A DNA stretch of 64,000 bases from Marasmius tenuissimus (taxonomy: Eukaryota > Basidiomycota > Agaricomycetes > Agaricales > Marasmiaceae): assembly GCA_029532415.1 (NCBI GenBank), contig JAQOTA010000047.1:1178001-1242000 (forward strand), in the 5' to 3' direction. Below, one piece after another: positions 1 through 13,083 of this stretch. Within the stretch, counting starts at the first letter, position 1; every line of letters begins with the position of its first letter. Below the pieces are notes generated by a model. It saw only the letters and a program-made list of their open reading frames with translations. It did not search any database and had not been told where the DNA came from. Position numbers and translations under genes: made by a program.

Positions 1-335
1 TCGTCAACGAGCGCCCGTCAGGCGCTGAACGTGAACTTCCGCTCCGCTTCAGAGCCCAATTCATGTCTTCGGCATTCATACTTAATGACTGTCTATCAGT
101 TGATGTCTGTATGATGGTATAAGAATAGTTGCCATGAATTCCAAAGAAGATCGAAATTGAACAGCAATGGACGTACTGAGGATCGGTTATGTATAATGTA
201 TCGAATAACAAGAGCAAGATATACTGGCAGCAAGGCCAGTGAAGAATGAAAAAAGGAGGTTCGAATCGTTCCATCAAGGTGACATTTTCAGTCCTGGGTC
301 AACACGTACTCCGGCCGTCGACGAGAGGACTACGT
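1..335. other. No supported feature (left flank)
   Basis: The left edge of the window up to the stop codon of the first minus-strand gene. I see no convincing coding sequence or RNA gene. A tRNA B-box-like string (GGTTCGAATC) occurs near 259, but no matching A box or cloverleaf is evident. Confidence 0.4.
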
Positions 336-1064
336 TTACAGGAGCTGCGGATCCACATAGATGCCTGGCGAGCCGACACTTGCATCGGTATGATCGGTGA
401 CATGGTGATCGTACGGATCCCTTCGGTGAAGCATGTGCGACTTCTCCAATGCAGGGTTCTCCAGCATCTCTACTTGAGCCTTTTTAAGGCGTCCCTGTAA
501 TCCATACGGCGAAGCCGAAGACTTGAAACGTGGTGGACTACCTCCCGCGATCACAACAGGTGATCCCTTTCCAGAGAGCGGGTACGGTGACGAAGACAGC
601 TTCCTACGAGTGCTCCTCGACTTCGAGGTGGAATGGGTCAGGCCCGTTTTAGCAGAGGCTGATGTGGCGTGCACCCTTGGAGAGGACTCCAAGTCCTCAT
701 GACTCAAGTCCCAGGGAGCTAACATAGCGTACTCCGCCCGCCGCCGTTCTTGATCTCTCTCCTCTTCCATCTTCGCTGCCTTCAGCGCCTCCATCTCTCT
801 CTCTCGTTCCTCCATCTCTTGCCAGTTATATTCGAAATTGCCAACATGTTGTTGTGGAATACCCCAGAGGAAAGGTGAGGGAGGACGTGGTGACCCTTGT
901 TCTGCTGTTGACTCCGGGGTGGGTTCGAGGTTGAATGGGCATCGGTAAGGTGGCGGAGGAAGCCTCTTGAGGTCTTCGATATCGACGCCCGGTCCGAGTC
1001 GGTGAGGGTCTAATGGTGGTGTGCGTCGGAGGTGTCCGTACGTAAATGTAGAATCCCGAGGCAT
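336..1064 (-). CDS. Hypothetical protein, copy 1 of a tandem pair
   Basis: This single open frame encodes 242 residues starting at ATG 1064. I do not recognise a named domain. The N-terminus carries a motif of the form R-x-x-PPLDP-x-RLG, then DIE, then a K/R-LP-x-P-x-Y-R-x-PFN stretch (residues about 13-46). The same motif appears in the neighbouring gene at 2433-3088, so the two are paralogues. A charged Glu/Lys/Arg-rich helix, probably coiled coil, follows at about residues 80-110 (repeated E-R-E-x-E). The C-terminal half is Ser/Arg/Pro-rich and basic and looks disordered. No signal peptide or membrane segment is seen. The conserved N-terminal motif in a paralogue with a different tail supports real coding. 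Function is unknown. Confidence 0.65.
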   Translation of the reverse strand: MPRDSTFTYGHLRRTPPLDPHRLGPGVDIEDLKRLPPPPYRCPFNLEPTPESTAEQGSPRPPSPFLWGIPQQHVGNFEYNWQEMEEREREMEALKAAKMEEERDQERRRAEYAMLAPWDLSHEDLESSPRVHATSASAKTGLTHSTSKSRSTRRKLSSSPYPLSGKGSPVVIAGGSPPRFKSSASPYGLQGRLKKAQVEMLENPALEKSHMLHRRDPYDHHVTDHTDASVGSPGIYVDPQLL

Positions 1065-2432
1065 TGCAATGAGTATAGCGATAGCGATATGAGATGGATT
1101 CGGGTGGTATGACTATCGGAGAAGGTTAGAGATAGATATAGATATCCGTGAAAGAGAAGGAAAGACAATAGCATTCATCGTGAACAAGGTACGCACAAAG
1201 AACCATGAAGAGGCATGGAGGTCGGCGATGTTAGAGGACAGTTCCCTTTCATCTGTATTATAACATTCATACGGCCATCCACGACCACCCACAAACGACT
1301 TGAATGAAGTCACAAGGACTGAAGCAAAGCACAAAGAACCATGAAAGACGATCAAAGAACAATGGCCAAAAACGAAAACCGACGATATGGAAAATTCAAG
1401 ATACTCACCAGTCTAATAAACCCCGGGATTCCAAAAGATGCTTTCGAAGGGTTCAAGATTCTTCTGTTCTGAACATTTTTTGTTTGCCAGCTTGATTGAC
1501 AGTGCGTTCTTCACGGTTCACTGACTGTAAGACGCCGCACTCAGCCAACGAATAGACTCATAAACAGCTCATAGATAACATTTTTCTCTACGACACGATA
1601 GCATCAGTCAAGCAGCGCAGACAAAAGTCTCGTAGGTGGACTCACCTCGAATCGCTATTCTCAACTTGACCTATATAGCCTCCTCCAATCGTGACTCTGC
1701 ACCCAATAGGATTTTCTCCTGATACTATCAAATGAGTTCGAGTTACTCTGCATGTCCTGAGCCAGAAAAAAGCTTGATTTGGAGTTGTTTTCATGGCTGA
1801 ATACTCGTCGATGGCGAACCCGTAGGTTTGTGATACCAACAGCAATGCGGAAGGTTTTATGAGCTTGCGATTCGTGAGCGAACTTGTCAAAAGTTTAATG
1901 AGAGCATGATCATTGGTGATGGTCGAGGAAAAAGGTGTGAGACTCGGACTAGCGCTTGTCTGGGCAGAGCGTCCGCGTCATGCCATGTCAAGTTGCTTAT
2001 AACGTTCACCGACAAACAAACCAGCACACCACTTTCCTTCGTCAACCTCTTTTGACAGAAAGTGAGAGTCGTACATCGCACACCGTACTCGTAGAAGCAA
2101 AAACGTTGGTTTCGGCAAACGCTTACAAGCGCCGATTTGGTACGACCGTCGGACCACCGCGAAATAGCGCGGCCAAGTAGTTCTATTACTGACGACTCGT
2201 TCACATTATGTTTTATAGAGGTCCAGAGGATACACATCTCAAATCCAAAAAGGGAGAAGAAATTACAGTAAAAAATGAAAGTAGGGGTTGGTACAAATTA
2301 AAAGATGCAGCAGTGAAACTCGGCCCTAAGTTGAGGCTCGCGAGTCACTTGAAACTGGTGAGTATTATGGGCGTAGTACTACTCGGGCCATGTACATGAG
2401 TCCGTAACCAGATTGACTTTGCTATTGAGCTC
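1065..2432. other. Spacer between the two paralogous hypothetical genes
   Basis: About 1.4 kb upstream of copy 1 and downstream of copy 2. Short open frames exist on both strands, but none resembles a protein family or shows convincing splice structure. It probably holds the copy 1 promoter and 5' leader. Confidence 0.35.
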
Positions 2433-3088
2433 CTAGTTCGACTTCTGACCTCTCTTGGGCTTGCCAGTGCTACGTCCCGATGTGACACGAGCGGAGGCTG
2501 ATGCGATACTATCTTGCTGGGGGCCCTTCATTCCTTTCGTTCTGCGACGGGAAGCACCCTGAGGAGAACCAGCACTTTCACCAACCCTTCTGGAACTACC
2601 AGGGGTCGGGTACGGCTCAGAGCCCTTCCTCGCCATCGACTTGCGGCGGGAGCGTCTGGGACCGTTGCTCCGATTTTGAGGTTCGTGATTGACATCCTTA
2701 TCCTCCGCAGAACCGGGGGATCGTCGCGAGAGTGGCTCCTCGTCGTGAATGGAGCCATAGTCATTCAACAAAGGAGATTTGTACCAAAGCATGAGAGAGG
2801 GCTCGCGTGTGCTTGAAGAAGGCTCCGCCAGAACAGGATCGCGGTTGAACGGGTCCCGGTACGCTGGCTTCGGAAGCTTCTTTATGGCTTCAATGTCGAT
2901 GCCTAGACGGTTGGGGTCGAGAGGCGGAGAGCCACGAAGGAGATCGGGTAGGGAGGCAGCGCTTTCCGATGATGTGAAACAACACGAAGATGTCGAGGAG
3001 AGAGAGGATAGAGAATCCTGCCGGGTTCTGCCACGGAGTCAGCGAGGCAGAAAGTGGCAAACGAGTGATAGCTTGCTTACCGAGACAT
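2433..3088 (-). CDS. Hypothetical protein, copy 2 of a tandem pair (two exons)
   Basis: Proposed model: complement(2433..2961, 3081..3088), 178 residues. Exon 1 is only 8 nt (ATG TCT CG), followed by a consensus donor GTAAGC. The acceptor at 2962 restores the frame. Residues about 11-44 match copy 1: G-x-PPLDPNRLG, then DIE, then K-LPKPAYRDPFN. The rest is Ser/Arg/Gly-rich and basic, again looking disordered, and ends in a K/R-rich tail. Copy 1 has no intron at the matching place. The start is inferred from phase agreement and the similar N-terminus. The function is unknown. Without the microexon the gene would have to begin at the internal ATG at 2792 and lose the conserved motif. Confidence 0.6.
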
Positions 3089-6000
3089 TGCTTCAGATAA
3101 GAGAAAAAAGACGCAAACGAGTGGAATACGGAGTGTTCCAGAGGAAACTTGTCTTTGGCAACTGGGGATTTACGAGGTGAGCGAAGAATAATCGACGAGG
3201 GGAGGTTGAAACCGTTGATTTTTATGTGTCTGTCATCGTCCAAGCGTCGGGCCACAACCAGCCACCAGAACTAGCATTTGTTCATTGTTCTCTGCCACAT
3301 ATATGACTGAGAGGCCTGTCGCATGGTTTTACGAGGCACAAAACATTTATCGACGTCGCGAAGCAGTGGCCCCGCTTAACAGCCTGGGGGGGACCAAAGG
3401 ACGCCCGTGCTGGTTTTGATCGTTGGATGGCGAGTCGACAGGTATTGTCCGGATGTGATCGAGGTGCTATAGTTCGGAAGGTCGTCCGGCTTGCCGAGCG
3501 AAAAACGAGCCCCTTGCAAGTTCTATGAGGCCAGGGAACATTTTTTGGACCACCGTGATAGGTAGGGAGAAAGTCGCTGGAGGGTCATGGATCCGTTCGT
3601 CCCAAACCCCCACCATCCGACCTCCCAGGTCTGACCCCAAATGTGGCGTGGGTTCCCCTGGCAGGGAGTCGCGGGAAAACGCATGAAATACCGCTCGTGT
3701 GTCAGTGCTTCGTGAATCAAAGAACTCATCTTCAGGAGGCGGGATTAGGACAACATTAAGAACCACAAGTAAGTTTTAACCTCTTCCGCTCCTATGAACA
3801 TGGACGGCAGCTATCGAATAATGCGGGGCCGGCACTGTCGCACATGTGGAACTCATTCGTTGACATCGGGGGTCCTGAACTGGTCCTGAATGAACTATGG
3901 AGAAGCCGTAGTACCCGTTCCCAAGTAAAAGGATCCTCCTCAACTTGGTGGCGAACTCTATCCACATTCCAAGAACACAGGAACGTCATCGATGGGAATT
4001 TCTCCCGGCAAGGTCGAGCCGCCGTCAGTAGCTGCGCTAAAAGCCCATTAAGCCCGAGTGGCTTGAAGTTTCGAAGTTTCGCCATGGAATCCTATTTTCG
4101 GAGTCGGAGTACGCGTCAAGCTGACATAGCTGCATCCACTAAAATCAGGACCAGGGGTCGCGGGCTGACGTTCTTGCGAGTCGGAGAAGGGTGGAGAATG
4201 CAGGTTTGAACATTGTATCAGATGACAGAGATGGCCCATAGGCACTGGGTGAGTGGATTAGTTGCCCAGTGAAGCAACGAGGGCGGTACCCTGCTATTAC
4301 CCTGATTAGGTTGACTTAACCAGCTCAAGTACAGCCATCTGACACATTGACTCACGTCGAGTGTTCCATTGCCGCCGCGAGATTCCAGAGAGCGTTAATA
4401 CCGACTTGTATAGTTCGCCGTTGATTTATCGTGTAGGAGCGATAGCCCTTCCTGTTGGTGTCTAAATGAAAACCAAAAGACCCATCCGAAAGCGGTCTGA
4501 GAATTAATATTCTCTAGTTCGCATCGATAAATTCAGTCAACTCACATCTGTACAGCTGCAGTGACGTCGGTTCTGAGTGGTAAACGGCCTAGTCCAAAGA
4601 CTAAAGTAAGAAACTGATCCGGCACTCGAGACGAGTACAAGAATTGGGAAAGGGGTCGCATCCTCGTCGTAAACAGTATGAGGTCATCTTCACACCTACT
4701 GACCAGTATGGTACTCACTGATGCGATATGCACTACGCCTCTTCAGAGCTCCAGATGGCACACACGGGAGCAAAGAACCCGAAATGAGTACAAATATCAC
4801 GTTCGTCCCGTCTCGTCTCTTCACATTCCGAGTCCGTGGATGTGAAACCTGCTCACCACATCGCCATCATGCTACCACTTCAACGCCACAGCAATGTACT
4901 TTCCGGTGTGGTTTTGACGCTGCGCATCGTAAAAAGGAATTGAAAGGAACCCACGAGGAAACCAACAAGAGATCGTCCCGACTCCCATCTACTACAGTCA
5001 TAATCATCATCGTCGTCTCCCTATCTCCGTTCAGCTCCGTATCCCACCATGCTGTTCTCGACCCTAAGAAGAAGGGAAACAGCTTGACCTATCCCAGAAT
5101 GGCAGATCCCAAGTCTAGCCTACCTGAGCTCTTGTACATACAAATGTCGTAACAAAAAAAAACAGACGGACTGAGAAAAGACGGGAGAAGAACCATCAGA
5201 TTGTCTGGAAACAATACAGTACGTACCTACTCAATCAATCCAGTCGGAGGAGAAATGTCAGTGTGTGTTTTGAGTAGTCCTAGGACCGAGAAATTCATTC
5301 CGACCAATCTCAATAGATACCGCAGGTATGTAGATCTGGTCAACGAGTGATCAACTCAATCAACACGGAAAGGAAGTAAAGGTAGTTGTTCAGTTTGCAC
5401 CTTGCAGCCTGCGGCACTATAGTGACGGTCGGCGGGACATGCCAATCCATCACACGCAAGCTTATGGTCCGAGTTCCGCTGGCAAGAAATGAAAGAAATG
5501 AAGAACACGCGCGGACGCTCGCGGGTTTCTCTCCATCAAGGTGAGCTGTCACTACATATGTACTCCCGAGTGACCGCCCTTGGAGCCTGAGAGACCGTCG
5601 GGAGAGCTAGTTGGCCCTGTCTGTCACCATGAGCAGAGATCAAACCCAACGGGATTCATGAAGAGCCACTGATGCACGAAAAAACCGACCAAAAGCGCTG
5701 TTCATGGCGATGAGAACGGACGCCGAAGCGGAACAAGCTCGCAAGCTGGAAGTTGGGAGGAGAGTGAACAAAGGAATATGATAATGTAGTTAGAACCTAG
5801 TTTTTGTCACATTACCTGGCGCCCTCCTCTCACTCTGGGCGCACTGGCCACACGCCTGCCATAAGCACCAACAATGTCAACAGCTCATATAGCATGACCT
5901 TCCAATTCACCACGGCCACCACTCATATCGGAGGTATTCATCGCTGAGTTCAAAAGGGCTTGAAGTAGTCTAGAACGTACGTTGTACTGTATCGTTGCGA

Positions 6001-9000
6001 CATAATACAAGGTTTGAGGTTGTAAGGACCCCTCCTGGTAGGAAATCAGAACCCCAAATTTTAACAACGAAGGGGGGTGACAAAGGAATGCTGAGTGCAA
6101 GGGCTGTTACTTGCCATCGGTGGCTAGAAATCGATCAAATGACAGGTTCGGTTCACAAAAATTTTCCCAGAACGAGTCAGCACTCACCGAATGTGGCCTA
6201 CAAAGCCAAAGAACCGCACGAGGGGCTGCGGGCGTGTGAAGAGATTTCCTGATTGTCACAGCACTACAACACTACAACGATGCGAGACTATCTTGTCAGT
6301 GTCAAGCAAGCTGTTTATCCCTCAAACTTCAAGCTTCGAGATCGTGGCGCGCGAGAAAGAGCCTAGCAATGGAACCGGATCGTACCGGTATGAAGAACTG
6401 CGGAACTTCGGAGAGATACAGGCTGGATGAATGAATGGATAGATGGAACGACTTGAAGGAAACAGGAAGTAACATTCCGTCGCCCTAGTATACGCCCAAA
6501 GTCAGAGACACCTCGCTCCCCCCCTCTCCCCCCTAGAGCCCTAATAGTAAAGAACGTCGCTACCACGCCACCATCATCATTACGACTCCACGAGAACGAA
6601 TCGGGATACCCTTTGAGTCCTTCACAACCTAGTATAGATTAACATACATGGGCGGCCGTATAGTTAGTCGCAGTCAAAAAAGATTTGACCGATTTCCCGA
6701 GTGCCCGAGTGAGTGCGAAGACATCGCGGGGTTCTTTTTGGCTAGCGATTTCAGGTTCCAAGGAATACATTCATTCAACCGTGCAGGGTGCATAACAGCT
6801 TGCTGTCGACCTTGTCTTGAATGAGAGAAAAAAGAGACCTCGATAATTGACAACGAGCGAGAGATCCGAAGCGTGCAGGCTGTGTGTGAAGTTCCTCGAG
6901 CGTTGAGCGGCATGAAATCTCAGTATAGATGAGTCGAGATGAGTGTGAGATCCAAAGTTCTGTGTGCATTGTCCTGTGTGAGAGCTCCGAATTCCCGGCA
7001 AAAATTTACCGGGCCGTTCTCCTTCCCCTTTAAGAGACTCCGTCGGGATTCGGACATTAATCCCGGCGTCGACGCCGCTAATCGTCTGCAAGCTCAGTGG
7101 CTTTAATCCTCTTTGACAGTCACCACTGACCAGTCCAGTCCAAGACGGCTGCGGCAAGGGGGCGGGCGAGGGCACAAACCGTCGATGTCCTCACTCGGGC
7201 CAAAAGTTCCAAGGTCCGAACAGCATCATCAGTTCTTGCTGTTCGTTCAACGTTCAAGTTGTTCGAGAGGGTAAGTATAAAAGTAATGTTGTGTTGTCGT
7301 CCCCCGCAAGGGGTTTCCCGATTTTAATTAACACTTCAGGATAAACATACATCATAAGACGATTGCAAGACGTCGATAAGTATAGGAACCTGGACCTTTG
7401 GGTCTCGGCGGCCGGTCGATTGATGTGTGATGGGTCTTCTCCTCATCGACCCTACAGCAACAAGTGACTCTGAGCACCCCTCCAACGCCGTGAGCCTGAG
7501 TGGTAACCTAGCGAGATTTCCAATTCCCAGTTGGAGACCCTTCACACAAAACATGAAATCGGCTACAGCAATTCAACCGATTTCCGAAACCATCGAAAGA
7601 CACTGATACTCCATGATCCATCGGCAACTGAAGGATCTTTCCTCCTCAACCTCGAATCGTTGTACCTTTATTCCGAGAGGCACCTCGATCGACAGCCCGA
7701 CCTCTCAATGGTGTCTACAAAAATACTTTTCAGACTTGATGCTTGATGCATGCGCAGAACATTATTAATCGCACGCGGCGTGGAATAAACCCTGTACGTC
7801 GGGAAAAAAGGAGATCGTCACCGTGCATGCTACCGGTGTGATATGTCGGAGCAGCGGCTACATACATCATCAAAAGCGGCCGGGTACTGTAGCTGTAAGA
7901 GTTCATTCCGGTAATCGTAAACCGTGTAACGGAGAAAGGAGACCTTCATTTTGTTCAAAGTTCACGAGCTCATCCATTGCCAAACGAGTGATAGGGCATG
8001 TCGCGTAAAGAAGACACTAGAACAGCCAAAGATACGACATATCGGAGCTCCTCGTCCTGGAAAAATCAAAGATAAACCTAGCCTATGATACCGCGAAGAC
8101 GGGAGAACAGCTGAACGGCAGGAAGGGGGAAGGGAACAAAACAGCTGCAGCGTGGCACGTACGTCCGATTCAGAGCTCTTGCTAGGCTTTCTTAGTCTAG
8201 GCAGGCAATGAAATTTTTTTTTTATTCTGGCATGATCCCTTCTTCTTCCCTGCAAAAACCACGGAGATGAGGGGGTTTGTAAAAACAGATATACAGATTA
8301 CAGTGCCCCGGCCCGTATAGCAATTGGGCATGGAACTGACGAACATACCAGGTACCTACGTAAGCGTAAGCGTCCAACTCCATGTCACGAGTGAAGAGAA
8401 GAAAAAGGCGGGGCGAGTAGGGGGGCTACGTATCCCCATGGTCCACAGTAGAGAGGTAGTACCTTACTTACAAGTTGCCTGTTCAGTCTTTTCGACTCCG
8501 AGAGTTTTGAACGCGAACCGCGCCGCGCCGTGTCCGTGCGGTGAATGTAATAAAAGTAAGTAAACCTGAGAGGGTTGTCAATAATGTCCGTATAACGGTT
8601 ACTGCAGAGGTGAGATGAGCAACCTTACGGGAAAATATTTTTTATGATTTTATTGATTGATACCGACTGAGCAAGCGCTTCATCGGATTCGGAAGCCCGA
8701 CCGCGTCAGCGTACTTACCCTTTCTTGAAAGATGAGGAGTTCCCGGAGATGGCGAGCTGTTGTAAACATACATATGTATCATGAGATTTGGATGCGTAAA
8801 TGAGTAATGAAAGATGAAAAGGAACTTGACTGATGATGCAGATGTAGAATGAGGCAAGGTTTCTCCCCCCCTGGAACAGCACGGTGGCAATCGTTTCCGT
8901 TCGTCGTTTCTCTAGTGTCGGCGTTAACCATAACCCTCAAAAGAAAAAGTACCCAGGTATCAGATGCAGATGGAACGAGTTTCCTGAAAGTATCTCGAAA

Positions 9001-10256
9001 GGGGAAAACAAGCTACACACACGTATTGAATTTGACTTGTGTGGATGGATGTACGGATTCCACAGTCGACTAATAGCCCTTGTGATGGTGATATATAGCG
9101 ATGTCAATGGTTTTTCATACGGCAAACGTTGAAAATGTTGAGAAGAAAAGAAAACGGGTCCCTCGCCTTCCCAGTGTAAGGGAGATTCCCGATTCACAGA
9201 GGGAAGGGAAAATAAATAGATAGATAAATAATTCGGATATTAATTAGGGCAGATTATTATCTAATTTGCCAAGTACTTGACGGAGAAAGATGGAAGTTCC
9301 GGATATAGAAGGTTCCGACTGACGGAGGGCGGGAAATTGAGAGGTTGATTTAGGCGATCGGGAGGGAGCAGAGACGCATCATGTTGTCGCGGGGTGTCGG
9401 GAGGGAGGAGATGAAGAAATTTTAGACAGTATGGATGCGGAGGGGTCTTGGATATTATTGTCTGATAGTCAAATAGGAGGAGTGCGGGGGAAATAACACG
9501 GAATGTCATAGAAATGAAGGCGAAAAAAAACAAGAGATATGAGGGATATACGAGCAATAAGATCCGAGGGACTTGTTGACGGATGCAGGTTCAAGGGAAA
9601 GAGGAATGCAAGGAGATGCAGGAATTGCAAAGGGACGAGTGTGACTGATTCAGATTGGATTCAGACCAACTGAGCGAGTGCCAACAAGGCGCACAAGAGG
9701 GAAGACTTACGAGAGGAATATCATTGAGGACCTTGGGAATTCCTTGGGAATTACCATTTCCTATCATTTCCTATCATTTGAATATCAGAGAGAAAACCAA
9801 CACAGAAACGCCGAGAAAGGAAATGCTAGGGGAAAGGCCATGGGGAATCTCTGGGGAGTCCCCGTGGCCGGAGATGCCGAGGGAATTTGAGATGCTGTTT
9901 TTGGAATTTCTGGGATTATTTTGAGACTTGGAATAAATAATTTGATTGTAACGGCACCCCTATGAACATCCGAGACTGGGACAGGATTTGGTGCTTATGC
10001 TAGCGTGCCAGCTTAGCGATTGTGCCAGGCAAACTGGCAGAGTTGCCGTTTTTAAATATGAATATGGCTTCATCCAACGCTACGACTCATTCTCCAGCTT
10101 ATGGCCTTTTATACTCCTCCGTCCCTTCACAGGACGTCTTCTACTTTCGCCATGAATCCCTTACCAGCTGAGCTCATCTCTTCTTGGTCATTACACTGTC
10201 GCTCTCCCCGCTCTCCCCTTACTCCTCCGCTCTCCGCCAGTCTCCATCGCAGAAAA
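3089..10256. other. Long gene-poor stretch
   Basis: About 7.2 kb with only short overlapping open frames on both strands. None shows family resemblance or a chain of phase-compatible exons. The segment 9740-9780 has small direct repeats (CTTGGGAATT twice, CCTATCATTT twice). The 3' part up to 10256 contains pyrimidine-rich DNA and is probably the promoter and 5' leader of the cyclin gene. Unspliced lncRNAs or fast-evolving genes could be missed here. Confidence 0.4.
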
Positions 10257-12381
10257 ATGCCCTCACATTCACATTCATCATCAACAACAACAAGTCTTCC
10301 TCCAATATCGTACCTCGATAAGCATATATCGAACCGAAATGTAGCTCCTTGTGCGTGTCTCTAATCAACTTGTACAAGTTCTTTCACTCATTCTTTTTTT
10401 CTTTCATCGACAGTAACGCCCCCAGACGATGTCCCACCGCCACATTATTCTCCTTCACCTAATCGTTTGCCTCCAATAATATCGTATCCTGAAGACATGG
10501 TCGTCGACGACGTGGTCCCAGAAGTAGAAGAAAAGTCGCAGCTGTTCTTTGACGCGGGTGTAGCATTGGATTGGTTGGACTTTTCGCGGACGCGTTCAGC
10601 CCACGACATCGCAGAGAAGACGTGCGAGATCATCTGTTACCTTTGGTTCTCACCAGCACCCGCGACAGCGTCGCCACCATCCGATTCGCCGTCCAAAACT
10701 CCCTCATCGACGTCCTACTCGCCCAATCACGTATTCAACCAACCCTCATCGGCTTCAGCACTCCAATTCTCGCTTAACCCAGCCTTTGTTCAGTTCATGC
10801 AAAAGCTGCTTGAGACAACGCAGGTCTCACAGTCGGTCATTGTCTTGTCGCTGCACTACATCTACCGGTTGAAGGAGCGGAACCGGTTCACGACTGCCGC
10901 GTCGGGCAGTGAGTTCAGGATAGCAGTAGCAGGGTTGATGATGGCGAACAAGTTTCTTGACGAGTACGTGTACTACTTTCTCGTTCATTCTATGCGTGTT
11001 TTTGACGCGTTTTACAGCAATACTTACACGAACAAGACGTGGTCTGAAGTCTCCGGTATCGACTTGAACGAAATCAACAGAATGGAACACGAATTTCTTG
11101 TTGGCGTCGACTTCAATCTCTATGTCGACAAGGCCACCTATGGGTCGTGGTTGAACCTCCTCAAGGGTCTCGTGATGGCGAAGGAACGCGATGGCCGGAA
11201 TTGGCGAAGAAGTTCTCATCGCGGTGCACGCACGGTCAGACAGCCGGGCGGTCATATCACCAACACGCCTCATCGATATTCGACTGCCTCTTCCAAATAT
11301 CGCTCACATCACGCGACACATCGTGCACGGTCGACTTCTCCCGCGAGAGATTTGCCTATGCCTGTCGCAGCACCGGTCCTACCCCGGTACACCGCATTAC
11401 CTCCCCCTGCTCCCGCAGTCCAGCAACAGCCCTCTCCTCCCATTCACGCACCGGTTCCTCGCTCAGGCTCGAAAAGAACGGCGGAGGCAGCCTTCTCGCC
11501 TACGTCAGCATCGTTCTCAGACATTCCAACGAAGCGGCACCCGATCTCTCTTCAGATTCCCGAGACGAATGTGACAGTTCAACCCCATTCGTATTCTCCA
11601 CTTGACGTCGAATCGTTCGCTGAGATGTCGATTGATTCGCCCAACGCGAAGCGGACGGTTACGACCGCCACACACACCCCACCGAGGGCTGCTCGGGGAC
11701 CCGAAACATTGGCTACCGCGTATTCTCTCGATGAACGTAGACGGGGTGCAGTTCCTCGAGTAAGTGACAAACGTCAAAAGTTCTTCTCCCGTTCTCCTCA
11801 CTAACTGGACAATCAATTTTGTTTAGAACCTCTACTTTTACACGCTCGCGTGTTCGCCTATGGATCCCGTTGAAGCTGACCGACGCAAGGCACGACTTCG
11901 GTATCATCAGCCGCCGCCACCACCCCCTCCTTCATCGCACGGTCATGGTGGGTACGGGTACCCGACACCACGATCAGCGTTACCACCTGTCGGAGTCATC
12001 CACTCTGCATCGACGAGTCCGGATGGGATGGGATATTTGCCAGTACCGAGGCCTATACCGACTCACACTCAGTCACATCAGTACTTGCAACCTCAGTCTC
12101 AGCCGCCACCGCCCCGGTACGCACATGTTCAGCAGTTGCCGCCTTTGAATACGCACGTTTCGCCTTCGCATACGCACACGCTTACGACGAGGGTGTCGGA
12201 GTTGCCGACACCCCATGAGGACCATCATCAACGTCCTCAACAACGACCCAAGAGGTCACCGGTGCAGAGTGCTCCGTTTGCGAATGCTGGTCCACCTGGA
12301 GTGATGAATGTGCATGATCATTCGACTGCGGCGTATGTGTATCCGACACCGAGGGCTTTGTATAGGCGTAGTGCGTGTTGA
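10257..12381 (+). CDS. PCL/Pho80-type cyclin (G1/S or phosphate-regulation cyclin family)
   Basis: Proposed model: join(10257..10350, 10414..10963, 11018..11759, 11827..12381), 646 residues. The central part carries a fungal cyclin box of the Pcl/Pho80 group: a helix ending YIYRLKERN, then EFRIAVAGLMMANKFLDD, then NTYTNKTWSEVSGI, then EINRMEHEFL (about residues 160-275). Such cyclins bind Pho85/Cdk5-like kinases and steer cell-cycle entry, polarity or phosphate responses. The long C-terminal half is rich in Pro, Ser, His and Gln and is probably disordered and regulatory. The second intron (10964..11017) is 54 nt and in frame, so it can be mistaken for coding sequence. Removing it joins D-D to N-T-Y as the family requires. 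The first exon uses a GTGCGT donor and is the least certain part. Confidence 0.85.
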
Positions 12382-13062
12382 AAGTTTTTTTTCTCTCCTC
12401 GTCGTTTCTCCTTTCTTGGACCTCCTCCCCCTCTCTACTCCTACCGTGACACCTCCCTCCCCCCTTCTATGCTCGCCCCCCTCCGCACCAAAAATGTTCA
12501 CTACTCGCCACCTCAATTCACGAGAACGATATGTTTTCTTTACGCCGTTTACGTTTATACTTACTCGTATATATTACCTACACACTCTCATGCTGGTTTG
12601 TTTCTTTCTCTTTTTTTTGAAGCTCTCCTCACCCCTTTTTTTCGTTCTCCTGCATCGTTTCATCATCATCATCACTCATCATCGACATACAACACTGCAT
12701 ATATACTTATTCGACACACATACAACGCATACAGATTCATTTCATACCAACACCACCAACACTACACTTACATCTTACATCTTGCACAGCTCGACCCACA
12801 ACAACAACTTTTTCGTGAGACGAGAAAAAACCGTCCCTCGCTCACGCCGATCCAAAACAAATGTATATTAGGCATTCGCCCTTCCCCCCCTTTTTTTTTG
12901 TTCTCGTCCTTCCTAATCTGGTTGATTGTTATGGTTCTATGTTTTCTTTCCTCTTTTTTTTTTCTACTACAGACATACAGATGGCGGTTCGAAGAAATGT
13001 AGCGAAAGAACCCCAGCCCCCACCTCCTACCTCCTACCCTCCTACTTTACCCTACCCTACTA
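12382..13062 (+). other. Probable 3' untranslated flank of the cyclin gene
   Basis: Strongly pyrimidine-rich on the + strand, with T-runs and CA/CT-rich tracts. Open frames here are low-complexity (Ser/His/Phe/Leu/Thr) and look non-coding. Possible poly(A)-signal-like AATAAA occurs further on, near 13216. This is inferred from composition only. Confidence 0.4.
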
Positions 13063-13083
13063 TACTCGTACTCGTACTCGTAC
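13063..13083 (+). repeat. Short tandem repeat (CGTACT)n
   Basis: A perfect hexamer run of about three units (ACTCGT/CGTACT phase). It sits just after a CCTAC/CTCCTAC-rich pyrimidine tract at 13020-13060, in the 3' flank of the cyclin gene. Confidence 0.7.

Noticed and set aside
250..280. tRNA B-box-like GGTTCGAATC
   Set aside because: No A box, no pairing stems and no terminator in the right places; a similar string also occurs inside SPO22-like coding sequence.
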